A stretch of DNA of 64,000 nt from Yponomeuta sedellus (taxonomy: Eukaryota; Arthropoda; Insecta; Lepidoptera; Yponomeutidae), in assembly GCA_934045075.1 (NCBI GenBank), contig OW203721.1:15842678-15906677 (forward strand), given 5' to 3'. The notes below the pieces were generated by a model, which worked only from the letters and a program-made list of their open reading frames with translations, had not been told where the DNA came from and did no database searches. The position numbers and the translations under genes are program-made. Position 1 is the first letter of the stretch. Each line of letters opens with the position of its first letter. Positions 11,632 through 21,839 of this stretch are shown piece by piece.

Positions 11632-14600
11632 AAGTCATAAGTAAAGTTAAATGGGGAACTTATTAAAACAGAGGAAATTATTAAAAAGAGAAGAAAGCCA
11701 AATTATCTTACGTCAAAGAAAACAATTAATTTATTTGATTAATTTAAATTATTTCATCTGCCGCCCGTACAGACACGTATCGGCATATGGCGTCATCGAG
11801 AAGCAAATCAGTAGAAGCCTGGACTCTGACCTAGACTCTAAGTAAACGGTTAGAAGTGTTTTAAATATGGCATATAGAAGATGTATAAGTAACGATCCAG
11901 TTTTTCAAAAGATGTTAAAACAATTAGAGCTCTCTAGGCCATAAACTGGGCGGTGGTGGTAGCGGAGCGGTGTAGAACGCCGGCCTCTCAATCGGGAGGT
12001 CGTGGGTTCAAACCCCGGCATGTACCAATGACTTTGTTTTCTAAGTTATGTACATTTGTGAAATTATAGTAGCAATACCACTCGCCGACGGTGAAGGAAA
12101 ACATCGTAAGGAAACCCTAGTGTCTGAGGTGTTAGCGTACCTCAGCGCTTGCTACGTACAATGGCCCAACTATGAGGCTAAGTGCGGAAATCTCAGGTCT
12201 AACTAACTAACTAACTAACTAACTAACTCTAGGCCATAAAACGGAAAAAATTACAATACTTTGGTCGTATCATGGGCAACAAGTAGAATCTGCTGCAACT
12301 CATTCTACAAGGCAAGATTCGGGGACGAAGAAGATCATTCCTTCTATTACGTAACATTCCACTCTATCAAGTTAAGCATTTAGACGACTTCAAAGTGTCA
12401 AGATATGTATCCATTTGACAGCTTGTGTGGTTTAAAAAAGTAAAAATCAACGTCACTGACCTCAGTGGACACGTAATTAGGCCCCTGGGCGTTGTAAAAC
12501 ATCATGGCTCCAAAATCTTGCAGAGTGGTTCGGCACAAGAACCACAGGACTCTTCCGAGCCGCAACATCATAGCCACAATAATAGCTGATCTCCGATAGG
12601 AGATGACACCAGATGAAGCAGAGAGGTGCCTCTCTACTTCTTTTCCTACTAGCGCCGCCATAAATATTACCTGTCTCGAAGTAATTTTAACGCACGTTCA
12701 AACTTACCCTCAGTAAGAAGCCAGCAGGAGATGTACTTGTAGAGAGCGAAGTGAGCCCACAGCCCGCAGTAGATGTGCCGGTAGAACATTGAAGACTCGG
12801 AGAACTCCTCGGATTGCATGTATTTCATGTTGAATACGGCCACTGCAAGAAAATTGGCGTTTTAGGGATTCGCTAAGAGAGTTCTAACCGTTGAGTGATG
12901 TCCTTGAAAGTAAACAAAAGATCCTTTTGTACGATCGGAACCAAAAATCTCGCTAGATAAACTAATATGTTAACAGTTGCAAGTTAATACATTATGGCAA
13001 TATTATGTACGTTATAAAATAATATCAAAGTCTTCGAAAATACTAGAAACAAACACTGGCATTTCCACGGTTCGGACTTACAAAAGTTTATTCATCTATG
13101 GGGCATTGTATAACGTTCTACAATAAGCATCCTCAAGATATAATAGAGCTAACTCCGACGCGGTTTTAAAAATTGTAAGCACACTCTGTGCAGAAAAGCT
13201 TACTAAGTATAACATCAACGATTATTTAGTAGAGAAAGATGTCTGGTATTAAACAGTAAAATAATATTAACAGGTATTTAATAGAAGATTGTGTCTAGTA
13301 TTAAACACATGAGTAATAATTTTTAAGGTGGAAACAAATAATACAAATAATTGTTATACTCGGTACGATTATGTTGTAGGTGCGAATACAGCAGCAAATT
13401 ATAAAAAAACGGCCACGTGTGTCAGCAAAGGATCCGGAACTAAATGAAACATATAGCAGATTGTTTACCAAGAGAGCAAACTGTCTATTTGTAAGCTGAG
13501 AGTAGAATCCTGACCGTAGCCAGGTATTAAGTACACCACTCGAGCCTTAAATAGTGTTGATTCCTGATCCCGAGGCGGACATTCAAATTTTTATCGCGAT
13601 GTATGAAAAACATCGTAAATGCAACTTATGAATAAGACGTTTATTTATCATATTTGTAGCGTCCGATATGTTCTCAGGAGTGAAAAGAGTAGGTACTTTC
13701 ATTATAAAAATATGAGTATGACTAATAAAATTTGAGCATGTTTTCGTGAGTCTTTTATTTTATTCAAACTTTTCTTTCATTAGGCTCGCACGTACCTACT
13801 TTGTTTTATTATTAGTTATATGCATTTCTGAAGTTATAGTAGCAATACCATTCTCTAACGGGGAAGGAAACATCTTGAGGAAACTCTAGTAGGTATCTGA
13901 GGTGTTAACATACCTCAGCGCTTACTTACGTACAATGGCCCAACCAAATCTTGAGTCTACTAACTAGGCTCGCGCGCGATCTCATTGTTCGTGATAAGAA
14001 ACATAGTGTACATTACGTACATATAATGTATGTGATTGATCTCTTTGGTCTAAAGGTCACAAGAAGCAATTTTTGAATAGATGTGATGAAAATAGTGTGA
14101 TGTATATTTATTGTACCAAACACACACTTGGACGTTTTTTTACTAAGTGGGTCGCGCGGTAGATTGAAGTAAAATAATCTGACGGCTCATTCGAGTGAAT
14201 ATTCATCAGAGTGAATTTGAACTGGGCATTGTCTTTGTCTCTGCTTTTCTTTTTTTCGAATAAATGGATAAATTTGAGAGCTTGGCCTGAATGTTTCCAT
14301 TTAGGCTGCTTTAATAATTTTACAAAGCGAAAAAAAGAACTCGATACAACAAAATCTAAAAAGACTTCTAATCTAGTATTTGTTTTTTTTACAGATTTAC
14401 CAATATTCTGTAAATAAAACAAATACATTTATCAATATCTGGCCGTTTTTATTAAAAATATTAGACCATTTTTGAAAGTATTATACAAAGCGTGAAAAAT
14501 TTTAGAAATCAGTGAATATTATTAATGTTAATATTATTAATTGTAGCACTAAATTTACTTTAAAATTAAGTTTTTTTAACAATTGTAAATATTTACGACA

Positions 14601-16159
14601 ATGCTCATAGCAAGAAAAGAGATTGTAAGAATAAAGGAGAAAGGTTTTAGCTTCGATCCATGAAATATTTTGCAATCCGAATTCAATAAGATAGACAACA
14701 TAAATAGCACATTATCATACACGCAGCGTACTATTAATTGACTGCCTCATTAGCAGTTAACACACTTAACTATCGAAAAAGGGATTGTGGGTTCGATTCC
14801 CACCGTTGGCCGCTGTACGAGATTTGTACAAATAGAATGGTGTATCCGGAGAAAGAGGCAAAGATATCTTTGCCTTGGAGACCTTTGTGATAGATTTGCC
14901 GTGATGCCATAACATAGGGTATTCTAGTTTGGGGCCAGGACAAGATATTGTATTGTATGAAAGTTTTATTTTCTGTAATATGAATTCTTCTTCTGTAAAT
15001 GGCAGCATCGTTTGTGGCCTTTAATATCTAATGCCCAGTTTTTGTACAAATAGGTATTCGGAATTTAAATACATAATGACTTGATTAAAATGTTGTAAGA
15101 ATAAGTAAAAAAATCGGCCAAGTGCGAGTCGGACTCGCGCACTGAGCGTTCCGTACAAATTTAGAGGCAGGTACTAAGATATTATAAATAATATGCGTGA
15201 TTTTCCCATAAACGACGGGATGTTCTTTTTGCTTTAACTTTGAAAAGTTTGATTTTTTTCACAACTTCAAGGGACTTTAGTGTAGACCTGAGTATAGGGT
15301 TTAAATTTCAACTCGATACGTCCACGCCTTTCCGAGGGAAAGGATCTTGACATTCAGACGGACGGACAGACAAACAACAAAGTTACTACAGAGTCACTTG
15401 GTTTCCGTTTTGAGGTACGGAACTCTAAAAAATTATAACAATGGACTTACCTCCAACTTGGTGCGCTGTGACATAGAGGACTCCCTGAAGCAGTCTCCAA
15501 ATAGCTTGACTTTCATACTGGTGTTGATCTCGGTCCAGTGGAAACTTGTCATTAAGGAAGTTCAAGTATCTCTTGAAGGAAAATATCGGCCCCACAAGGA
15601 AGCAAGAGGGGAAGTAGACAAAGCCAATCAGTTCAAGGAACTCTGGTGATCGGTCCAATGCAGTCTTCTTGTTGGTTTCAGATATAGCAATGTTACTTCT
15701 CTGTTTTTGACCATCCCACATATCAAATGACAGAGCAATCAGTTTCAATGTGAGAACGCAATGCGGCATCGTCCATGTTATATCATAGTCTTCAGATTCT
15801 GTATAAATGTAGCCGGCCAGGAGGTAAGTCATGTTGAAGACAAATGTCAGAATAACGTTGGCTTTGCCACCACCGAGAGCCAGAGTAGAAAAATACATGA
15901 CAAGCGTAGGTATCAGATTGTGGTACATGGAAGAGCCAAAGTTGTAGAAGGCCATGTCGAAGCCGGTGATGATGAAGTAGATATTCCTCCATTCATAGAA
16001 GTCCCGGACGCATTTGTGGTAGAAAATGGCGAGAGGGTAGCCCATTAGGATTGAGAGGAACAGCCTGATGGCCGGATCGGTGGCCCCGATTGCTGAGGCG
16101 ATGTAGGGCGTTGGGCTCAGCCCATACCAGCCCAACACCGACAACATCAAGCCCCACAT
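6316..16159 (-). CDS. nes: Lysophospholipid acyltransferase 5 (LPCAT3/MBOAT5-like, nessy), complete in three exons
   Basis: Multi-pass ER membrane enzyme of the MBOAT family, which reacylates lysophospholipids with polyunsaturated acyl-CoA (Lands cycle). Exons on the minus strand are 16159-15451, 12842-12708 and 6923-6316. Phases agree (1, 1) and give 1452 nt, 483 aa plus TAG; vertebrate LPCAT3 is close to 487 aa. Family landmarks read directly: LFLSILMGYPLAIFYHKC near the N-terminus, WTMPHCVLTLKLIAL, SCWLLTE, the asparagine motif SFNCNTN (about residues 329-335), and the active-site histidine motif LAVWHG with His367. The start ATG lies 9 nt inside an acceptor-bounded exon (TCTCCTTAG before 16168), so a 5' non-coding exon probably lies upstream; a longer N-terminus is possible. 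The C-terminus KVEVKTE lacks the exact KKxx ER signal of vertebrate forms. An AATAAA on the minus strand at 5424-5429 is a possible poly(A) signal. Assigning the Drosophila symbol is inference from the family. Confidence 0.93.
7395..7570 (-). mobile_element. SINE fragment
   Basis: 'ctcaggatgttttccttcag' and 'ttggtattgctactac' match the body of the tRNA-headed SINEs on the minus strand; strongly diverged. Confidence 0.5.
8627..8839. mobile_element. MITE, 213 bp, with about 40-bp inverted repeats
   Basis: Ends CAGTGCGTTCACATTAACTT, with the inverted repeat continuing to 'gagagaattggta'. Flanked by TA on both sides, so probably Tc1/mariner-derived. It lies in LPCAT3 intron 2. Confidence 0.88.
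8925..9116 (-). mobile_element. RTE-type LINE 3' end, minus-oriented
   Basis: 'cctaatattataaatgtgaa' to 'gggcgaaagcgggttaaagc' + 'tagtatt' is the reverse of the RTE 3' end type seen at 2085. Confidence 0.6.
9394..10010. mobile_element. Fold-back MITE, TA target, copy B (617 bp)
   Basis: Same family as 3524-4135, with the same terminal sequence and TA flanks. Internal arms with 'gaaacatgatgtctaaaatg' pair with each other. It lies in LPCAT3 intron 2. Confidence 0.87.
10021..10053. repeat. Perfect 33-bp palindrome
   Basis: tgccgtcacaacaata, one base, then its exact complement. It starts 10 bp after the end of fold-back MITE copy B. Confidence 0.9.
10549..11055 (+). mobile_element. Second type of tRNA-headed SINE, split by the SINE at 10627-10886
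   Basis: The left half 'cccagtagctacctactggg' to 'ccagtgcgggcat' rejoins 'gtaataatgactttg' and continues to 'aatcgccaatccgcggatta'. This body is typical of lepidopteran SINEs. The head is degraded and the limits are approximate. Confidence 0.65.
10627..10886 (-). mobile_element. tRNA-headed SINE, same family, minus-oriented
   Basis: A 13-bp target duplication, ccagtgcgggcat, at 10614-10626 and 10887-10899. The (agtt)n tail is at the low-coordinate end. It is inserted into another SINE (10549-11055). Confidence 0.9.
11601..11629. repeat. (AC)n microsatellite
   Basis: About 14 AC units in LPCAT3 intron 2. Confidence 0.95.
11946..12227 (+). mobile_element. tRNA-headed SINE with a (TAAC)n tail, full length
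   Basis: A perfect 13-bp target duplication, tctaggccataaa, at 11933-11945 and 12228-12240. The head has an A-box-like TGGTAGCGGAG and the B box GGTTCAAACC. The body contains aaggaaaacatcgtaaggaa, and the tail is (ctaa)n. It is inserted in a LINE fragment within an LPCAT3 intron. Confidence 0.92.
12339..12500 (+). mobile_element. 162-bp inserted repeat, flanked by ATCAT
   Basis: Sits inside the LINE remnant between two ATCAT copies (12334-12338 and 12501-12505). Removing it and one copy restores the coding sequence of the remnant. It is related to 1491-1642 ('cgtaacattccactctatc'). Confidence 0.7.
12708..12842 (-). CDS. nes: LPCAT3-like exon 2
   Basis: A 135-nt internal exon between acceptor TTTTCTTGCAG and donor GTAAGTTTG. 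It is phase 1 at both sides. It encodes AVFNMKYMQSEEFSES, then MFYRHIYCGLWAHFALYKYI and SCWLLTE, matching the FxxRCxYMxIWGKFVLYKYV segment of LPCAT3. It is too short to be noticed as a stand-alone ORF. Confidence 0.9.
13800..13970 (+). mobile_element. SINE fragment, 5' truncated
   Basis: 'tagtagcaataccattctct' to 'acctcagcgcttacttacgt' matches the body of the SINE at 11946-12227. Confidence 0.7.
14742..14965 (+). mobile_element. tRNA-headed SINE, same type as 21.9 kb
   Basis: 'gactgcctcattagcagtta', B box GGTTCGATTCC, and the shared end 'gtattctagtttggggccag'. It lies in LPCAT3 intron 1. Confidence 0.65.
15106..15427 (+). repeat. 'ggccaagtgcgagtcgg' lepidopteran repeat, about 320 bp
   Basis: Starts ggccaagtgcgagtcggact and ends ggtacggaactctaaaaaa. 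It has the 'gacggacggacagac' block usual for this abundant lepidopteran element. It ends only about 23 bp from the donor of LPCAT3 exon 1. Confidence 0.75.
15451..16159 (-). CDS. nes: LPCAT3-like exon 1 (coding)
   Basis: Encodes residues 1-236, from MWGLMLSVLGWYGL through the first half of the membrane domain to TAHQVG. It ends at the donor GTAAGTCC (15450 downwards) in phase 1. The exon may begin at 16168, after the acceptor CTCCTTAG, with ATC ATC GCA in frame before the ATG. Confidence 0.92.
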
Positions 16160-16169
16160 TGCGATGATC

Positions 16170-17320
16170 TAAGGAGAGATGTACACAGAATCAACATAAA
16201 TAAATCACTAAGAAGCTGCTACGGCCCTGTTTCGTAAACTACACTTAGAAATAGACTCGCAAATAGATCGTGTATCACAGAAACATTCCAACCCACAAAA
16301 AGTAAGATTTCAGAAAGAAAGAAAAAATGTAGTTTCACGTTTTTATTGTGACATTTTTAATATTACAGTTTTTACAAATATAAAATGTCTGAACAAAACC
16401 AAAGTAAATAGCCAGTTGCATCGTTTTTTTAGCTGTGAAGCCTTTAAATTGTTATTTCAGCGATTCCCACGGCCTTCAATTATTAACCATGCAAAATGAC
16501 TTACATGAAAATAAGATAACTATATTTTTCATCTATCATATTTAATGGGAACACATTTAAAAATTTAGAAAATATGAAACAAGTTTAGATTAAAATCACA
16601 CGAGATCAGAAATTCGTCCGTATAAAACACACACACGATGAACTTACTTTTATAGTAAATTATTAAATTATTATTAAGTTTATCTATGTAAAGTCATTAA
16701 TAAACTTTATAAAATGAACTGCAGCTACAAAAAAAATATTGCAAGGCACTAAGTCTTACGAATTATAGGTAGTACCGACGAACATATTTTTCGCACTGAA
16801 GGCACACAAGCTTGTTACAGAAATAGTATAAATGTGTTGATTTCTCCGAAGCTTTAGAGGACATGTGTGGCTCCTTCTTAGCTATACTTTCATCTTTTGG
16901 ATAGATGGTCAGGCACATGCATGTCAAGTCTAAGTCCACGCTTCAAACTACCCCAAGTGCATAGTATGCTTAGTTTCTAAATTACGAGTTATCTATGCTA
17001 TTAGTTTTCTTCCAAAGTGCTAGGTTGAAATTATTTAAAAGTGTTGACTTTTAAATAATTTGCAACTACTGCAAAATTCGTAAAAACTGTAACTTACATG
17101 TTTTCGAATGGTTTCTTAAGTAGGTAGGTACCGACGGGGAGTCTGGGCGGCCCGACAAATATATAGATCGAAATTAATTTAATCAACGAAATTGCAGTAG
17201 GCAGCAAGTACACCTTTTCAACAAACTAGAAAGTCGCTTGTGTTTGTGGGAAAAGGTTGAAATTATTACTTTTATCAGGCCTGAGTAATAATAAAAAGTT
17301 ATGGGTTGGAATGTTTCACC
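16170..17320. other. Upstream of LPCAT3 coding start
   Basis: Should hold a 5' UTR exon and promoter somewhere here or further up to 19.8 kb. I cannot locate them. No repeats recognised. Confidence 0.4.
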
Positions 17321-17331
17321 CCAACACAAAT

Positions 17332-17574
17332 CCTAATTAAACCAAAGGATTAGAATCGATCACTTGAGTTGAGCAACAACAGGCGGGGTCGGTTGCAGGA
17401 TGGGTGACCATCTTGTGACTACTGCTTGTGGCATTTTTCCGAACGCTTCCGTGCTTCGCAAGGCATGTTAAGCAATTGGAGCAGTCTGCCATGTCAGAGT
17501 CCTTTGGCAGCTTGATAACTTCTGACAGTATGACCTGCCACTGTTTTGCAATCCTCCACCAAGGGTTGATATCG
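17332..17574 (+). mobile_element. 5S-headed SINE, copy 1 (5' truncated, internal deletion)
   Basis: Flanked by a 9-bp duplication, aacacaaat at 17323-17331 and 17575-17583. It begins inside the head (cctaattaaacc, equivalent to cctaggctaacc). It lacks the segment between the 'cctccaccaa' block and the terminal 'gggttgatatcg', including the end hairpin. Confidence 0.85.
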
Positions 17575-17649
17575 AACACAAATAAACCTAAATGAGAATC
17601 CAGATTTTTTTGGTGAAAATAACAATACATTGTGAAGCCCAGGAGATAA

Positions 17650-17815
17650 CTCATCATCATCATCATCGTCGTCAGGCCATACTAGACCACTGTTGGACAG
17701 ACCTCCCCCAAAGAGCACCATAGCTTGCTGCGTCCAGCATCTGTTTTTCGCAGATTGTTATCCCACCTGGTAGGAGGGCGTCATACACTATGTTTGCTGA
17801 GTCTCCAAGATAAAT
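17650..17815. repeat. '(tca)n ... ccactgttggacag' lepidopteran repeat
   Basis: 'atcatcatcatcatcgtcgt' then 'ccactgttggacagacctcc' and 'ccccaaagagcacca' is a widespread lepidopteran repeat, probably the 3' end of a LINE. Confidence 0.6.
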
Positions 17816-17938
17816 CAGAAAAGATAAATCGAGAAAGATTCATGTGCAAGATGGAAACACTTGTTAAAAAAACTGTGTTAGTTACAAAAACATGATTACT
17901 CTAAAACACTGCCCTTTATAATAATGTATGGTATCATA

Positions 17939-18305
17939 GAAGCGTTTGTGGCAGAGTTAAACCGAGTGATTGGAATCAATCACTTGCGTTAAGCAACAAC
18001 AGCCGCGGTCAGGTGCGGGATGGGTGACCGTCCCGTGACTACCGCTAGTGGCATTTTTTCCGAGCGCTTCCGTGCTTCGCAAGGCACGTTAAGCCGTTGG
18101 TGCCGGCTGTCATGTAATGGCAGTCGTTAAGCCATGTCAGAGGCCTTATGGGCGGCTTGATAACTTCTGACAGTAAGACCCGCCACTGTCTTACAATCCT
18201 CCACCAACCTGGACTTGGCCCCCGTGGTGGAGTATGGCCTAACCTTCCTGCGATGCAGGGAGAGACCCGTGCCCCAGCATTGGGGACATACAAGAGTTGA
18301 TATCG
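17939..18305 (+). mobile_element. 5S-headed SINE, copy 2 (full length)
   Basis: A perfect 11-bp target duplication, atggtatcata, at 17928-17938 and 18306-18316. The 5S-like block CGTTAAGCAAC ... GGATGGGTGACCG lies near the 5' end. The end hairpin is CCCCAGCATTGGGG and the tail gttgatatcg. Confidence 0.9.
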
Positions 18306-18574
18306 ATGGTATCATATTTCCGGTTACTATCGAACGGCCTTGGGTTTAATGAATATTTTTTTTATTAAATATGACTGTTATTACAAGTAAATTGCTGTCC
18401 TAACAGAAATTACCCAACCAATATTAGTATTTTCTAATAACTCGCAATGCTTATAATAATAAATAAACTTTAAAAGGTTATTGCAATTGCTTTAATTAAA
18501 TTGATTTATATAAATTATAACTGATATACACTTTTAAATAAATGAATAATGTAATTATTATATTATTAATTAAA

Positions 18575-18760
18575 TCTATAATATAAAAATGAATCGCTGA
18601 ATGTGTTGGTAAGCGCTAATCTCGAGAGCAGCTGGACCGATTTTGCTAATTATTTTTGTAGAATATTCCTTGAAGTACGAGGATGGTTCTTACGGGAGAG
18701 AAGAATAAAAAATTCTTAAAGAATCGACTTTTAAACAATATGCTGGGTCCGCTAGTTAAT
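18575..18760 (+). mobile_element. LINE 3' end remnant
   Basis: 'tctataatataaaaatgaat' ... 'ctggaccgattttgctaatt' ... 'gggtccgctagttaatta' is a dispersed lepidopteran LINE tail. Confidence 0.5.
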
Positions 18761-19841
18761 TATATAATTCATTTAATCAAAAGTGTATATTTGAATAATA
18801 TAATTAAGATCTCAACAGGACTGGCAATAGAGATATATTCTGAGTAGTAAAGTGATTTCACTTACCACAGTGTCATTTTTAAGTAAGGCTTGGGAGACTA
18901 AGGGAATATGTGTGCAGATTCTCACTACATGTTAAGGCAATATTTCGCAAAGAGCAATTCATCATTCATAATTATATGGTAGATTCAAGTAATAGCTGTA
19001 AGAATAAAAACATAATGCAACAAGCATATTGCTAAGCATATGCAAGTCCAGCGTTTCTTTTTATCACATTACTGCAAGCCAGGGCAACAATATAAGAAAC
19101 ATTGAAAGATTATTTAGAGAAACATTTAACTTCAAATAAATATTATGACTACGATAATAGACAATACGCTATCATTAGAGGTACCATGATAGCAAAGTGG
19201 CTAGCTTAAAGACCGTCGCATAACGGTTGATAAGGCTTTTGGGTTAAACAATGTTACGTACAGTCCTTATGTACCAGTTAGATGTTTTCTTTCTTCAGTT
19301 CAGGAGACAACGATAACGCGCTGCCACCCGCGATGAGCAGCAGCAGATTGCAGGATTGCAGCACAAGCAGTACCTTGAATTGAACGCACCCCCCCGCTCC
19401 CGCTCTACAAGATTGACAATTGACAAAATCGTATTTCTAGAAACTATTGCGACGAAATCTCGGGAGTGAACGAAACCACAGATTAAATAGAAGTGTAGAC
19501 GCGTTCATTCGCGGATGAATGCTTCAAACTAGAGGAGCTATTAGACTAGTTACCTCAGAACAATTTTGTTCTGAGGTAGGTACCCTTTATGATACTAACT
19601 CGAAGTGCTTGGGCTGAGCTAACACCCTCGGTTTTCAGAAACCACTCAAATCAAATAGCTTCTTGCATGGACATGTTGGCCTCTTTGAATAGCAGGGCAG
19701 GATCTGCTAAATAAAACTCTCGCACCTCACACTGTTATCTTTTTGTCATTTTAATCTGTGCTTTTGTCTCCTATTTAATATTTATTTAGTCTGTGCTGTG
19801 TTTTCTGACTTCTGTCGTCTCCTCAGAATTATTTTTCTGAG

Positions 19842-20974
19842 CAGTGTGACCAGAATCGGTATTTTAATACTTTTCGGTATATTTTATTGGTTTTTTGGAC
19901 AATCGGTATTTTTGTAGGTATTTTGGCGGAATTCGGTATTTTTGGGTATATTTTGCATAAAAGTTGTGGCAACACCATAGGAATCGTCCCTATGTTAGGG
20001 GGACTTCCCGGATATTGTCTTTTACTGTTCAGGAACAAAGACAGAGTTAAAGATAAGACATGACAGACGGATTACATACTAGTGTTACAAAATGTAAATG
20101 CGTTGATTTGAAATATATTATGAAGGTAGAAAGAATGGCGAAGAAAATACTTATACAAAGTAAATGTAAATGAAAGGGCTGGAAGAGGACCCCGTAAGCA
20201 AACATGCGTTGATCTAATTGGCTACAAAAATACCAATATTTAACACGAGTGTGAAATATTGCCGAAGGTGCCGAGCCTTTTTTGAGTTGAATACCTACAC
20301 AATTGAAATCACGTTTGCCTTCTGAAAGCAAAATTTTTTGAGAACTGAAATTTCTTGACCCACATTCGGCTGTGGCTTTGAATAAAGAATTTAGCAGTTT
20401 GAATAATATAATAGAAACTTTCCTATCTGAAGTACAGCCAGAAAAAAAACAGTTGATTCATGAAGAATATAAAACAATCAAACTTGATCGCAAAGTAAAT
20501 AATTTTTTACAGTCTCAGAGTACTGGCTCACCCATTTCTACTGAAAATTTTTGGGTCGAAGTTAGGAAAATTTCTAACAGTATTGGTACGTTAAAATATG
20601 CGAATATTTCTAGTTTTAATAAATCTCTGTTATGTTTACCCGTGTCCAATGCTGCCTGCGAGCGCATATTTTTTCAAATAAATTTAATAAAAACCGAACA
20701 AAGAAATAGATTTAACAACAAAAATGTATCGTCAATTTTAAAAACGAAGCAAGGCATAAAAACAGATGGAAGCTGTGTGGCTTTTAATCCAACAAATAGA
20801 TTTTTAAAATATAATTCCAACATTTATTGTGATGATGAATGAAGAAGTAAATAAAAAATGTTTTTATAATCAGTATTTTTATTGGTATATTTTCCCTGGG
20901 TCAGTCGGTATATTTCAGTATTTTTTCAAGATACTTAATTCGGTATTTTTCACAAAAATAATCTGGTCACACTG
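19842..20974 (+). mobile_element. hAT transposon, internally deleted
   Basis: Terminal inverted repeats CAGTGTGACCAGA and TCTGGTCACACTG. The 8-bp flanks tttctgag (19834-19841) and gttctgag (20975-20982) differ at one base. Repeated cggtattttt motifs lie inside both ends. It contains a transposase C-terminal remnant. It lies between LPCAT3 and UCHL5. Confidence 0.88.
20346..20842 (+). pseudogene. hAT transposase C-terminal (dimerisation) remnant
   Basis: The frame runs KFLDPHSAVALNKEFSSLNN to a stop at 20842. The hATC dimerisation signature is clear: FNKSLLCLPVSNAACERIFF, then NLIKTEQRNRFNNKNVSSIL. The N-terminal DNA-binding and catalytic parts are absent, so it cannot work alone. It is clearly transposon-derived because it lies between matching hAT ends. 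Confidence 0.85.
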
Positions 20975-21416
20975 GTTCTGAGGTCGTCTCAGCGGCGGTC
21001 TCCTCAGTCAATGACTGTCATTTTATTTTATTACTGTTCAACACGTTCAAAACTGCGAATTTCTCAAAAAGCAAAGAACTGATTGTCCTCTTTCATCAAA
21101 TATCAAGGTAGGTCAGGTCAGTATGGTTTATTGAAATTATTCACATTCGTATTGCTTCTTATACCTGCGTACTTTCATCTAGACGACATGCACCACAACC
21201 GGTATTTGATTTGTGTATTTCCTAAACTTAACGCTTTTGTATACTACACTCAAAGCCCAAGTACTTTTAAACTGTAAGCTAACAGCAGTGTTATTTATAA
21301 AAACATGATTGCTTAAATACTGCTCCGGTGCAGGTTTTGTTTGTGCTAAAGGACAAGACGAAACCACAGACTATTTATACTCCCACTGAGGAGTGTTTTA
21401 TAGGAATCCTGGTTGT

Positions 21417-21584
21417 ATAAAAAACCTATTTAGAGGCTAAAAATTTCACCCATGCCGGGATTCGAACCCGCAACCTCTGGCTATCCGTGCCAGCGCTCTA
21501 CCAATTGCGCTGGCACGGATAGCCAGATGTTGCGGGTTCGAATCCCGGCATGGGTGAAATTTTTAGCCTCTAAATAGGTTTTTA
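21417..21584. repeat. tRNA-like palindrome, 168 bp
   Basis: Two nearly identical arms of about 79 bp around a 10-bp centre (tctaccaatt). Each arm has a tRNA-like half: GGTTCGAATCCCGGCATGGG (B box) and gcgctggcacggatagcc. It lies 182 bp before the UCHL5 ATG. It is not a functional tRNA because the two halves are mirror copies. Confidence 0.85.
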
Positions 21585-21766
21585 AATTTGTTCCTTAGCA
21601 CGGGTTAGTGCATTAAAATAAAAATAGTATAATCCTGATTGTAGTTTGTTATTTGTGGCTGGCTATAGTATGAATTTTCTCTGTCTCATCAAAATTTATA
21701 ATACCAACCGTACATATCCAACATAACCAGTGTTTAAAAATTTAGTTGTTACAGGCTTAAAATATA

Positions 21767-21839
21767 ATGGGTTCGGCTGGAGATTGGTGCCTCATCGAAA
21801 GTGACCCTGGTGTGTTTACGCAGTTGATAAAAACATTTG
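21767..21839 (+). CDS. UCHL5: UCHL5 exon 1
   Basis: Start ATG and residues 1-24 (MGSAGDWCLIESDPGVFTQL, then IKTF), ending in phase 1 at donor GTATGT. Confidence 0.92.

Larger units (their letters stand above)
11845..12605 (+). pseudogene. LINE reverse-transcriptase C-terminal remnant, interrupted twice
   Basis: Pieces at about 11845-11945, 12241-12338 and 12506-12605 read, with frame breaks, SVLNMAYRRCISNDP, KRKKLQYFGRIMGNK and WLQNLAEWFGTRTTGLFRAA. This is the usual end of RTE-type or related insect LINE polyproteins. A tRNA-SINE and a 162-bp element separate the pieces. It is non-functional and lies next to LPCAT3 exon 2. Confidence 0.7.

Noticed and set aside
11990..12025. Possible tRNA gene (box B GGTTCAAACC)
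   Set aside because: Part of a SINE with a 13-bp target duplication and a (TAAC)n tail.
12200..12228. CRISPR-like or tandem-array signal (taac repeats)
   Set aside because: It is the simple-sequence tail of a SINE in a eukaryotic genome; no spacer structure exists anywhere in the window.
15761..16048. 95-residue plus frame opposite LPCAT3 exon 1
   Set aside because: Antisense shadow of a clearly conserved exon.
17332..18305. Possible 5S rRNA genes
   Set aside because: Only the internal promoter region resembles 5S; the rest is a SINE body and the copies have target duplications.
21417..21584. Possible tRNA gene
   Set aside because: The B box is perfect, but the sequence is a mirror palindrome and cannot give a normal cloverleaf; treated as a tRNA-derived repeat.
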